Positions 32,732 to 44,466 of a DNA stretch of 64,000 nucleotides are shown here, one piece after another. The DNA is from Hirsutella rhossiliensis (Eukaryota > Ascomycota > Sordariomycetes > Hypocreales > Ophiocordycipitaceae). The translations under genes and the position numbers were made by a program. The notes under the pieces are model-generated. The model worked only from the letters and a program-made list of their open reading frames with translations. It had not been told where the DNA came from and did no database searches. The stretch lies in NCBI RefSeq assembly GCF_020360975.1, contig NW_025408667.1:7130001-7194000 (forward strand), in the 5' to 3' direction. Numbering within the stretch: position 1 is the stretch's first letter; each line of letters begins with the position of its first letter.

Positions 32732-35228
32732 ATGGCCGCGATTGTGGAAAATTCGTCCAATTCCCTGGAGGCTAACGGTTCCCAAGGAGCCGCGGACGAT
32801 GTTCCCAACGACGGCACAGGTCAGCCGGGCGTATGGATCAGTCAGAGGCACTTGCTGATTTGGCATAACAGGAGTTGTCAAGCTGGACCCATGGCTTGGC
32901 CCATTCAGCGACGCCCTCAAGAGGCGGTACGCAAAAGCCAAACAGTGGATGAAGGCCATCGCCGACAGTGAGGGGGGCGTGGAGAAGTTCTCGAGAGTAC
33001 GATGCCTGCAATCCTTTCTCACACAAGATCCCGGCCTGACAGAACCTTGCTAGGGAACGGAGAAGTTTGGCTTCAACGTTGACGACAAATGCAACATCGT
33101 CTATCGAGAGTGGGCACCGAATGCTACGGAGGCGTTCCTCATTGGAGATTTCAGTACGTTTGCGAGCTTCTCCAGTCAACTGGCAGCATGCTGACGTGCT
33201 GTGCAGATGACTGGAACCGAACAGCCCACCCTATGCAAAAGAATTCACTCGGCGTTTTTGAGATAACTCTTCCGGCCAAGGATGGCCAGCCAGCAATATC
33301 ACACAAGTCCAAGGTCAAGGTATGTGTTAACAATGGGTGATGCGGTATGAAGCTGCTCGCTGATACGTCTGTAGCTCTCCCTCGTTCTACCCGGGGGCGA
33401 GCGGGTGGAGCGTGTCCCGGCATGGATCAAGTACGTTACTCAGGATCTCAACGTCTCTCCGGTATACGATGCTCGATTGTGGAACCCGCCCCAGGGTGAA
33501 AAATATCATTTCAAGAACACCCGCCCCAAAAAGCCGGCCAGTCTCCGGGTTTACGAGGCACATGTCGGTATATCGACCCCCGAGCAGCGGGTGGCGACGT
33601 ACAAGGAGTTCACCCAGAACATGCTGCCGCGAATCAAAGGCCTAGGCTATAACGTCATCCAGCTCATGGCAGTCATGGAACACGCATACTACGCTAGCTT
33701 CGGCTATCAAGTCAACAGCTTCTTTGCAGCAAGCAGTCGCTACGGTCCGCCGGAGGACTTAAAGGAGCTCATCGATACCGCTCACGGCATGGGTCTTGTT
33801 GTTCTTCTGGACGTCGTCCACAGCCATGCCTCCAAGAATGTCTTGGACGGGCTCAACGAATTCGATGGTACGGATCATCAATATTTCCATGGCGGAGGCA
33901 AGGGCCGTCACGAGCAGTGGGACAGTCGATTGTTCAACTATGGCAACCACGAAGTGTTGCGGTATCTCTTGAGCAACTTGAGGTTCTGGATGGACGAGTA
34001 CCAGTTTGACGGTTTCCGCTTCGATGGCGTAACAAGTATGCTTTACGTCCATCACGGCATGGGAACGTGAGTTGCACCATCCTCCTCCTTCGCCCTTTGG
34101 GACGACCGGCTAAAAGGTGTAGGGGATTCTCTGGTGGCTACCATGAGTATTTTGGTGGCGAAGTCGATGAGGAAGCAGTCGTTTACCTCATGCTTGCCAA
34201 CGAGATGCTGCACTCACTCTACCCAGAATGCATCACCGTTGCCGAGGACGTGTCTGGAATGCCTGCACTCTGCCTACCGCTGTCTTTGGGTGGCATTGGG
34301 TTCGACTATCGTCTGTCGATGGCGATCCCGGACATGTGGATCAAGATTCTGAAGGAACTCAAAGACGAGGAGTGGGACATGGCGAATATTTGCTTCACCT
34401 TGACGAACCGGCGCCACGGCGAAAAGACCATCGCGTATTGCGAAAGTCATGACCAAGCGTACGTACTGAGTGGCCATCGGGATTTTACACCTGCGCTAAC
34501 TCTGGATTAGACTCGTCGGGGACAAGACTCTGATGATGCATCTCTGCGATGCAGAAATGTACACAAACATGTCGGTACTGTCACCGTTGACGGCCGTCAT
34601 TGACCGCGGCATGTCTCTCCACAAGATGATTCGACTCCTCACGCACAGCTTGGGAGGGGAAGGGTATCTGAACTTTGAAGGCAACGAATTTGGCCACCCC
34701 GAGTGGCTCGACTTTCCACGAGAGGGCAACAACAACTCCTTCTGGTATGCCCGACGCCAGCTTAACTTGACAGATGACAACCTGCTCCGCTACCAATTCT
34801 TGGACAACTTTGACCGCCAGATGAATAAGTGCGAGGCAAAGTACGGATGGCTTCACTCATCGCAGGCTTACATATCTCTGAAGCACGAAGGTGACAAGGT
34901 GATTGTATTTGAGAGGGCTGGCCTGGTGTTTGTCTTCAACTTCCATCCGAGGGAAAGCTTTAGCGACTATCGTATCGGCGTTGAAGTCCCAGGAACCTAT
35001 CGCGTGGTTTTGAACAGCGACATGAAGGAAGTCGGGGGATACAACAGAATCGATCAAAACACGCGATTCTTCACGACCCCGATGGAATGGAACGGGCGCA
35101 AGAACTGGACTCACGTCTACATACCCTGCCGTACGGCGATGGTCAGTACACTCTGCCCTGTCCTGTAACGATTTCGTATCTGGCTGACATGCAAGCAGAT
35201 CCTGGCCTTGGAGGAGACGCTGTCCTAG
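32732..35228 (+). CDS. GLC3: 1,4-alpha-glucan (glycogen) branching enzyme
   Basis: This cytosolic GH13 enzyme introduces alpha-1,6 branches into glycogen. Eight exons: 32732-32819, 32872-32996, 33054-33153, 33207-33319, 33375-34066, 34123-34458, 34511-35141 and 35199-35228. They total 2115 nt, 704 aa, the same size as yeast Glc3. All seven introns are 52-57 nt with clear branch sites. The N-terminal CBM48-like part contains [23 protein letters not shown]13 motifs are [25 protein letters not shown] (nucleophile Asp), VAEDVSGMP (acid/base Glu) and CESHDQA (transition-state His/Asp). The C-terminal beta domain includes VFVFNFHP. The last exon encodes only ILALEETLS. No breaks were seen. Confidence 0.96.
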
Positions 35229-36108
35229 CGACGGGTCATGAGCCGTACCACTGGCAGCGTATCGGACATAGCTTGTTTAACCTTGCTTGACGAGCCCTTG
35301 CGGGAGACGGGCCAATAAAATTGTGCATCTACACGGCTGAAGTAACAGTTCGAAAAGGAGCCGGAAAATCACTAGTACCTGGTACATTTTATTAGTAATA
35401 TACAGTTTGACAAGATTCGGCGCTGTGAGGTGCAGCAACAGGTTAGCTGCGTCGTGGACGCCTGCCCAGGTGATCGTCCATCTGTGTGGGAACGGCAAGT
35501 GGCGTTTCTGGCTCACGAATGCCAGGCACCGAGTCGCCCTTGTTGGGTAAGAAGGGAGGAGAAGGGACGGGAGCTTGAGTCGCGGCACACTGTGTACCGA
35601 GTTTCACCTCAGCTGCTGTTAATCACGGAGTAGCTGGAGGAGTCGTATTTGGACGCATGAACGGGCAATAAATGTGCAAAGGGACTCTCAATACATTTGT
35701 CTGTGGATAGCGATGAACTCATATTAGATGTCCACAACGTATTCTGGTGGCCTTGATGCGAAGGCAGAAAGACCTTGGCCGTGCAGATTGGAACGCAACC
35801 AACTAGGTAGGTAACCGCTTGGTGAGCCGTACGGTACGGACAGCAATGCAGGCACCGTGTACTCTGAGGCACGGCATCGCCAGCAGAATCTGGAAGCCAA
35901 CCACCGAGGTATCCTGACACTGTGAAGCCCGCAGCGACTACTCCGTACTCCGAACCTCGTTCCAGACTAGCGTCTCACGTGATCATAGGGAAAGCTCTAA
36001 CCGACGAGGTTGTCCGTTCCCGAGCAAATCTGCTCACTGCAAATTCTCCCCAGCGTTTACCAATCTCTCTCCACTCTCATCACTGATCGCTCTCTGTCAT
36101 CTGGCAAG
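35229..36108. other. Intergenic region upstream of ATP2
   Basis: About 880 nt. It carries CACGGAGTA near 35624, an AGGTAGGTA element at about 35803-35813 and TACTCCGTACTCCG at about 35939-35952. It probably contains the 3' UTR of the branching enzyme and the ATP2 promoter. No gene was recognised. Confidence 0.5.
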
Positions 36109-38048
<1,940 letters not shown>

Positions 38049-38540
38049 GCGACCTTGGCTACATAATATCAGCTGATGTGGAGGAGGAGCCTGTGTATAG
38101 ACCAGAGGAACGGGTGTCGGGGAGGACGTTTCTTCTACGCTCCATCAACCATGTCTCTTTTGTGGTCGTGTACCAAGAAATGAAAATTCCCCTTGTAAGC
38201 CTACAATGACCGATTGACGATGACCTTTGCCAGTCGCCCCGTCTTGAAGTCGCTGTTTCGCACGTGCCCCATGAAACTGGCTGAGAGTGGCAGGAGGCCT
38301 GGAACCGCACCCAAAGGTTCTCGCAGACGCGTTACCGCTGGCTGTTTTCAAAGTCGCTCCTTTTCCATAGCCCGCTAAAGCAAGACGCTATCTGACAAGG
38401 CTACACGCCGTCGCGCTGGGAGTCATCTAGTCGCTCTAGGACACATTGCGGCGCTTGCCCCCTCGATCCGAAACCTTTTGTCAACAGTCATCAGGCGCAT
38501 TAAGGATGGCACCCGAGCAGCAGGGTGAAAAGGCCTTCCG
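38049..38540. other. Convergent intergenic region (ATP2 / Zn2Cys6)
   Basis: About 490 nt hold two 3' UTRs. No coding or repeat signal was judged real. Confidence 0.5.
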
Positions 38541-40121
38541 TCAGACGTCTGGATATGGCACCGTAGTGACGGGTTCCAGATCCTCGACGGCACCCTCCTC
38601 CTTAAGGGTAGCCTCCCTGCCTTCGTTGTTGACCCAAGTGAGCCTTCTGGTCTCGGACTCTTGCTGCTCATCCCAATGATGACCGGCGGGCACGCGGGAG
38701 ACCCATTCAGCGTCATTGAGGATGACGCGGGCGACGGAGAGCTCGTCTGTCATAGCCTGTGCGGCCCGGGGCATCTGGAGAAGATTGAAAAACTTGGGGT
38801 CAATGAAGCGGCAGAGATCGTAGAGCGCGCGGTCGCCCACGCGCTTCAGCCACCAGACCTCGCCCATAAGCTTGAGAAAGGCGGCGTAGTGAGCGACGAT
38901 GACGAGAGCGCGCGGCCGCTTGTCGCGGGCCAGGTCGATGAAGCGGCCTGGCAAGAAAGTGAACCAGGTGATGATGCGCAACCGCATAATGGCGCCAAAG
39001 CCGCGATGACGGAGGTGGTGGTACAGGGAGCCCAGGTACTTGAGTGTTTTGAAGTATATCTTGGCGTCCGGGTAATCGTCCTCGCCAACCTCGATCTCAT
39101 GAAGCATCCGGAGGAGGTTTGCGGGGATCTCGACGACGGCTTGCTTGAGGTCCACGAGTGGCCTGTAAAAAAGGGCCTGTAGCCCACTGTTGGCCAGTGT
39201 CGGTTTGTCGATGCGGTCCAAAATGATGCGGATGCCTCTCCAGATTATCATCCAGTTGATGATGTAGAGGTCCTGGCTGTCCCACTCTCTAAAGCTCTGG
39301 GAGGTGAGGGCGGTGAGAAGGAGGGAGTTTATCAACATGGCGGGAAACATGTCTGACATGTCTGCCCTGGGCGACTCAAAGGCCATGCGAAAGTCATGAA
39401 AGGCGTTGGCCCGGTGCTGCAGAGCTCGGCATAGGTCAAAGTCGACATGGAGGGTCTGCTGATGGAGACCAGCCAGGGCCAGCAGAGTATGCCTCAAGAA
39501 GGGAGCTTGGAGGGACATCCTGACCACGTCGTTTCGCAGGACGTTTTCGACGGGCCTCACCGCGCCGCCTTCGACGGAAAAGGACGAGCAGGTGTAGTTG
39601 GTGAAGAACCAGAGAAGCTTCATGTCGGCCACGTCGGACCCGGAGGGCAGGAAGGGTGGATCAATCACGACCGGAGGAGGCGGCCCCACGGAATCCCAAA
39701 GGCCGAGCATTTTGGGCCAAGAAGGCAGGCTATCACTGGTGCCAAGACGAGGTGGGTTGGAATCTACCTCGGGAGCCCGTGCCGGGCCAAAGGCAGCAAA
39801 AGAAGGCGGAGAAGAAGGCGGAGAAGAAGGCGGAGAAGAAGGGGGGGGGGATCGGGGGGCCATGGATGCCGGTGAGGATGATGCTGCTCCCAGCGCCGGG
39901 GCCGGTCCTGAGTAAACACATTCATGCCGGCGCACTCTGCAAGGTCCGCAGACAGGGCGAGCTTCGTCGCATTTGATTCTGCGTTTCTTGCAAGAGCCGC
40001 AACCCCCACGAGACTTCCGGTGAGGGCGTTTGTTGTGGTAAGGCTTCTGTGGCGGTTGGTCGGCGGGCCGGGAGCCGCCTGCCGTGGCGTGCCCGGCCAG
40101 GTCGTCTGCGGCTTGACTCAT
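38541..40121 (-). CDS. Zn2Cys6 transcription factor, UPC2/ECM22-like
   Basis: This is a nuclear regulator, single exon, 526 aa from the ATG at 40121; an in-frame ATG at 40160 would add 13 residues. The zinc cluster has Cys at 41, 44, 51, 58, 61 and 68 (CGSCKKRRIKC then CGPCRVRRHEC), preceded by a basic HNKRPHRKSRGG arm. A Pro/Ser run (PPPSSPPSSPP...) is encoded by a 12-bp repeat. The C-terminal domain starts MKLLWFFTNYTCSSFS, followed by FLRHTLLALAGLHQQ and ending before AEWVSRVP. This is the layout of the sterol-regulator Upc2 class and of many sterol-unrelated relatives. The ligand and targets are therefore unknown. It is divergent from the large AAA ATPase gene. Confidence 0.87.
   Translation of the reverse strand: MSQAADDLAGHATAGGSRPADQPPQKPYHNKRPHRKSRGGCGSCKKRRIKCDEARPVCGPCRVRRHECVYSGPAPALGAASSSPASMAPRSPPPSSPPSSPPSSPPSFAAFGPARAPEVDSNPPRLGTSDSLPSWPKMLGLWDSVGPPPPVVIDPPFLPSGSDVADMKLLWFFTNYTCSSFSVEGGAVRPVENVLRNDVVRMSLQAPFLRHTLLALAGLHQQTLHVDFDLCRALQHRANAFHDFRMAFESPRADMSDMFPAMLINSLLLTALTSQSFREWDSQDLYIINWMIIWRGIRIILDRIDKPTLANSGLQALFYRPLVDLKQAVVEIPANLLRMLHEIEVGEDDYPDAKIYFKTLKYLGSLYHHLRHRGFGAIMRLRIITWFTFLPGRFIDLARDKRPRALVIVAHYAAFLKLMGEVWWLKRVGDRALYDLCRFIDPKFFNLLQMPRAAQAMTDELSVARVILNDAEWVSRVPAGHHWDEQQESETRRLTWVNNEGREATLKEEGAVEDLEPVTTVPYPDV
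39800..39850. repeat. 12-bp coding minisatellite plus G10 tract
   Basis: The unit GGCGGAGAAGAA repeats about three and a half times at 39800-39840 and is followed by ten G residues (39841-39850). On the minus strand it encodes the Ser-Pro-Pro repeats of the UPC2-like factor. Confidence 0.8.
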
Positions 40122-41044
40122 CGCGGGACTGTATTGACGACGATGGTGAAGTGTCTTCACACGGCGAGCGAGAGGCAGACAGAGTGGAAGAGTCTGGACG
40201 GGCTCGTAGACGGAGACGGCTTGGTGTGCTAGAGGCTATCGTCGAAGTGCGGCGTCGGCATTCATTGCCAATGCCACGTATAAAAGATGAAGACGTGGAG
40301 GTGCGCGGGAATAGCAGTCGTCGAATCTCTCGACTAGTCAATAAGAACATGGATATGGATGCTTCTTGGCCAAGGTGTAAGTGAAAAGATGTGCGTGTCG
40401 CAACTGCACTTGTCGCAACTACACTTGTTCCCCAATCCCCATGTATGCTGAGCCGGACTTGCCAGTCCATGGGAACTACTTGAGCATGCTGAGCCTGGCT
40501 TGCCAAACCATGTGAGCCACTTGAAGTCTGGCCCAGTCCGAGGAGGGGAGACATGCGAAGCGGAAAGGGAGCCCGTTCTGGGCATGGCCATGCAATGTCG
40601 TGCAAGACGAGGAGGTCCATGAGCGGCAGGACAGCTTTTGGGCGTACCCCGGGCACGCGCATGTTGTATGTGTAGCATGTTAAAAACAGTAGCGGGAAAA
40701 GACGGCCGGCCTCTTGCTGCGCAGGCAACTCCCGTACAGTATAGTATTAAATAGATAAATAGAGGCCCAGTCGGTGGCAAATGTTCAGTCAGTCAGTGAT
40801 GTTGAGGCATCACGTAAGCAAGATATTTGCCAGCTTCTCCTGTTGCGCGTGGGACCGCCTTCAACTTTCTTCCTCTTCCCTTGGGCACACCCAATGTAAG
40901 TGTCAGTCCCCCGGCTCTAGAGCCGTCGTCGTGCGCCAAGCAAACAGTCGCGCAACAAAAAAGCCCGACCGGGCCGAACCCCCTCTCGCGCGCGCGAGCC
41001 ATCTCCTCTGCCTCGGCGCCGTCGCCCAGACACCAACCGTCTGG
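40122..41044. other. Divergent intergenic region (UPC2-like / AAA ATPase)
   Basis: About 920 nt hold two promoters and two tandem duplications (40396-40425 and 40446-40527). An in-frame upstream ATG at 40781 would extend the AAA protein by 88 residues but is not favoured. Confidence 0.5.
40396..40527. repeat. Two adjacent tandem duplications
   Basis: A 15-bp unit (TGTCGCAACTGCACT / TGTCGCAACTACACT) is repeated directly at 40396-40425. An imperfect 41-bp unit beginning TGCTGAGCC occurs at 40446-40486 and again at 40487-40527, with shared CTTGCCA, CCATG and ACTTGA blocks. The two duplications sit 20 bp apart in the divergent promoter. Confidence 0.75.
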
Positions 41045-44000
41045 ATGCTCGCTCCAGCGGCCGCCCGCCGAGCGTCGTCCCCCACGGTTGCCCTGGCCGC
41101 CGGCATCCCGCCGAGAGCAGCCATCGCCGCCGCCCGCCGCGCCTTTCACACGCCGCCCGGTCGCCGTACGGCCCATGGCGCTGGGGGAGGAAACAAGCCG
41201 CCGGCCGACGACTCGGTGACCGAGGACGACGCAAATGCCGAGCCCCAGGCCGCGACCGAGACGGCGGGCGGCCGCGTCCGCAGCCAGGTCGCCGCCGCCT
41301 CCTCGAGGGCTCGCCAGGCTCGCAAGCACGTCGCCTCGGCGCTGCCCCCGGTCAACTTGCCCCAGAGCTTCCTCGACAATAACGTCTCCATCCACACCCC
41401 CGGCATGCCGTCCCCCCTGCCCGCCGCCCTGGCCGAGGACGCGAAGCACCCCAAGGTCTCGCGCCTCTTCTCCGACAAGGGCCCTGGCTCGCTGCAGAAG
41501 CGCCGGGCCCTCGCCGACTACTTCGACACGGCGCTCGATGTTCTCTTGCGCATCGACCGCAAGTTCGCCCGCAGCTTCGCCGACTCGCGCTCCGACGAGA
41601 CCAACGTCCGGTGGAACTCGCCTCGGCCCATTGAGAAAGTGGTTCGTTACTGGGACATGATTCTCGACTCGGCCTGGCACTATGTTGACGCTATTTACCC
41701 TGCCCGGCGGCCCGAATACATCTACACAGCCCGCCCATTCTGGTGGTGGGACATCTACAAGGACTACGACCGCCGTACCCACACGTTCCGCCACAAACTG
41801 CCAACCCTCGCCTTGTATCTCAGTCGGCAGCTCTACTGGGCCCGGAACCTCGACTACCCTTCTCCCCACGTCTTTCTTGACCTCCCCACCGACACCATTG
41901 CTGGCTTGACATGTGCCGTCGGCAATGAGCTGTCTGCGTCGCCCCCGCCAACCTTTGATGCAAAGAGGAGCAAACGTCCCATCAACATCCTGTCAGTGTC
42001 TGGACACGGTGGCTCCGCCGTATCCGAGGCGCTGGGGGCGAAAATTGCACATCTCCACGGTGCAGACTTGATCCGCTTGGACGCCTACGACCTTTCTGTC
42101 CTAGTTGGCGAGTATCTGGGCCAAGACTGGGCGTATACGCGGGGCGGCCTGTCCATGCTGGGATTTCGTGCTGCCGAGCTCAACGGCAAACTGCCCCGAG
42201 AACCGGAAGCCACCGAGCGGCTCCTCGACGACGAAGACGGCGACGGCGAATCGGCCATGGGCGGCGTCCGCGTGGTCTCTGGGACGCTGGAAGAGGAGCT
42301 GCAAAAGATCAAGCAGGGCGCCTTTGACTGCTTTACCAAGTGGGAGAACCTCAAGGTGGACAAAATCCTCGATCACATTATCCGTTCTGCACAGCTCAAG
42401 TCGCCGTCCTCGCAACCTCGCACTCTTCTCATCCAAGTGCACGATATTGTGGAGCTAAGTATGACTCTAGAAGGGGCCCAGCTCATCAGCAGGCTGAGGG
42501 CTCTGGTAGACGCTGCGTGGCAACACGGCGCCAAGATTGCCGTGCTGGGGACCTCTTCGTGCGAGCAGCCGTCGGAAGAATACCAAGGCGCGACCCAGGA
42601 CCTCGCCGTCAGCGATCTGGTCATCACGCGCCACCTCGAGGCAGACCGAGCGGACAAACAGACAGCGCTAAGCCCGCGCCGCCCTGCCTTCAACCTTCAA
42701 AAGGCAGAATACTTTGTCGAGAATATGTGCAACGTCAGGAGAATGCTCAGGGCAATGGACCCCGAGTCGGCACCGCGGTTTCGGGAACCACTAGGTCCGA
42801 GGATGTGGGCCTGGTTTGATATGGAGGGCCAGGACGCTTCCATCCTGCGTGACTCGATTCTCCCGGCTCCCGAAATCTACCATCTCGCTTCTGCCTTTCG
42901 AACCCATGAGCGTGATGGAGAGGATCACGGGTTCATGGGGTTCACGGAACGAACCTCCATGGGCCCGCTGCGGCAGAAGCCTGGGCAGCCCTATCCCGGC
43001 GAGAAGCGCCCCGAGGAGGAGGCCGAGCAGAGCAATCCCCCCCGGGACGCAGACCAGGACAAGACGGACCCGCGGGCGTCTGCGATGAAGCTAAACGACT
43101 ACGAGAAGCGAGTCTCGGCTGGGCAAATCGACCGCGAGAATCTCCGGACGACCTTTGCCGACGTCCACGCACCGCCAGAAACCATATCCGCGCTCAGGCT
43201 ACTCACCTCGCTGACGCTCGTGCGGCCCGATGCTTTTTCGTACGGCGTGCTGGCCCAAGACAGGATCCCGGGCTGTCTCCTCTACGGCCCACCCGGCACG
43301 GGCAAGACGATGCTGGCCAAGGCCGTGGCCAAGGAGAGCGGAGCCAACATGCTCGAGATCAGCGGCGCCACCATCCACGACAAGTGGGTGGGCGAGAGCG
43401 AGAAGCTGATCCGCGCCGTCTTCACGCTGGCCAAGCGCCTGTCGCCGTGCGTCGTCTTCATCGACGAGGCCGACGCGCTGCTCGCGAGCCGCAGCATAGC
43501 GGGCAGCCGCGGCGTGCACCGCGAGCACCTCAACCAGTTCCTGCGCGAGTGGGACGGCGTGCAGGAGACCAACGCCTTCATCATGGTGGCCACCAACCGG
43601 CCCTTTGACCTCGACGACGCCGTCCTGCGCCGCCTCCCGCGCAAGATCCTCGTCGACCTGCCCCTGCGCGGTGACCGCGCGGCCATTCTGCGCCTGCTGC
43701 TGCGCGGCGAGACGCTCGACGACTCGGTCACGCTCGACGCCTACGCCGAGCGCACGCCCTTCTACTCGGGCTCGGACCTCAAGAACATGTGCGTCGCGGC
43801 CGCCATGGCGGCCGTCGAGGAGGAGAACGCGGCGGCGGCGCGGCACGAGGGCCCGGAACCCTTTCGCTACCCTGAGCGCCGCGTCCTGCGCGCCGACCAC
43901 TTCGAGCGGGCGCTGAGCCAGATCCCCGCCAGCATCAGCGAGGACATGGCGTCGCTGCGCATGATTCGCAAGTTTGACGACGAGTACGGCGGCGGCAGGC

Positions 44001-44098
44001 GACAGGGCCGCAAGAAGACGATGGGCTTTGGCGTCGTCGAGCGCGACCAGCCGCCGGGGACGGGCGAGGCAAGGATCCGCCGGGACAGCAACCCTTGA
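41045..44098 (+). CDS. Large mitochondrial-type AAA ATPase with C-terminal Msp1-like module (1017 aa)
   Basis: The start at 41045 gives a basic Ala/Arg presequence (MLAPAAARRASSPTVALAAG ... RAAIAAARRAF), so mitochondrial import is likely. The C-terminal AAA module resembles Msp1/ATAD1 and other meiotic-clade ATPases. It has Walker A GPPGTGKT (about 748), pore-loop region IHDKWVGESEKLI, Walker B VVFIDEAD (about 801), and a second region of homology with ATNRPFDLDDAVLRRLPRK. The long upstream part (about 300-560) has the order of a AAA fold but degenerate motifs: SVSGHGGSAVSEALGAKIA where Walker A would be, LLIQVHDIVEL for Walker B, and IAVLGTSSC for sensor 1. An inactive first domain is inferred. 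A charged linker rich in R/E/P joins the two. No intron was needed. Unlike yeast Msp1 (about 360 aa), it lacks an obvious N-terminal transmembrane anchor. Confidence 0.82.
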   Translation: MLAPAAARRASSPTVALAAGIPPRAAIAAARRAFHTPPGRRTAHGAGGGNKPPADDSVTEDDANAEPQAATETAGGRVRSQVAAASSRARQARKHVASALPPVNLPQSFLDNNVSIHTPGMPSPLPAALAEDAKHPKVSRLFSDKGPGSLQKRRALADYFDTALDVLLRIDRKFARSFADSRSDETNVRWNSPRPIEKVVRYWDMILDSAWHYVDAIYPARRPEYIYTARPFWWWDIYKDYDRRTHTFRHKLPTLALYLSRQLYWARNLDYPSPHVFLDLPTDTIAGLTCAVGNELSASPPPTFDAKRSKRPINILSVSGHGGSAVSEALGAKIAHLHGADLIRLDAYDLSVLVGEYLGQDWAYTRGGLSMLGFRAAELNGKLPREPEATERLLDDEDGDGESAMGGVRVVSGTLEEELQKIKQGAFDCFTKWENLKVDKILDHIIRSAQLKSPSSQPRTLLIQVHDIVELSMTLEGAQLISRLRALVDAAWQHGAKIAVLGTSSCEQPSEEYQGATQDLAVSDLVITRHLEADRADKQTALSPRRPAFNLQKAEYFVENMCNVRRMLRAMDPESAPRFREPLGPRMWAWFDMEGQDASILRDSILPAPEIYHLASAFRTHERDGEDHGFMGFTERTSMGPLRQKPGQPYPGEKRPEEEAEQSNPPRDADQDKTDPRASAMKLNDYEKRVSAGQIDRENLRTTFADVHAPPETISALRLLTSLTLVRPDAFSYGVLAQDRIPGCLLYGPPGTGKTMLAKAVAKESGANMLEISGATIHDKWVGESEKLIRAVFTLAKRLSPCVVFIDEADALLASRSIAGSRGVHREHLNQFLREWDGVQETNAFIMVATNRPFDLDDAVLRRLPRKILVDLPLRGDRAAILRLLLRGETLDDSVTLDAYAERTPFYSGSDLKNMCVAAAMAAVEEENAAAARHEGPEPFRYPERRVLRADHFERALSQIPASISEDMASLRMIRKFDDEYGGGRRQGRKKTMGFGVVERDQPPGTGEARIRRDSNP

Positions 44099-44466
44099 GA
44101 CTTCTTCTTGTTATTTTTCCCTTTTCTCGATTGTTGCTCTCAGTCCCCGCTCACGTGGGCGACGTGCATGGGAAGAGGCGCTGGGCTTTGCATCGTCGCA
44201 CTCTTGCTCCTTGTATAGCTTCGTGTTCTTCTGTCGCCATGGCAGCCGGGGGATTCAAAAGATGATACCCGAAAAGCCCTCGTTTCTTGTACTGGATGCG
44301 GCCCAGTGTAAGCATCCCTCTCCTTTGTAAGGAAGACCAAGGTTAAAGGAAAATTAGAGTTGGCCTGAGGGCAGAGAGAGCAGATGGTTATTCCAACCAT
44401 GTGACGGTGCGCTATGGATCTACTCGATGAGACAGCCTGTGATCTGAAGAGCCCTTACGCCGCTTA
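44099..44466. other. Convergent intergenic region (AAA ATPase / TFB1)
   Basis: About 370 nt of presumed 3' UTRs. No feature was seen. Confidence 0.5.

Noticed and set aside
40781..41044. 88-residue N-terminal extension of the AAA ATPase
   Set aside because: The ATG at 41045 starts a convincing mitochondrial presequence. The upstream part is better read as leader and contains a GTAAGT-like donor.
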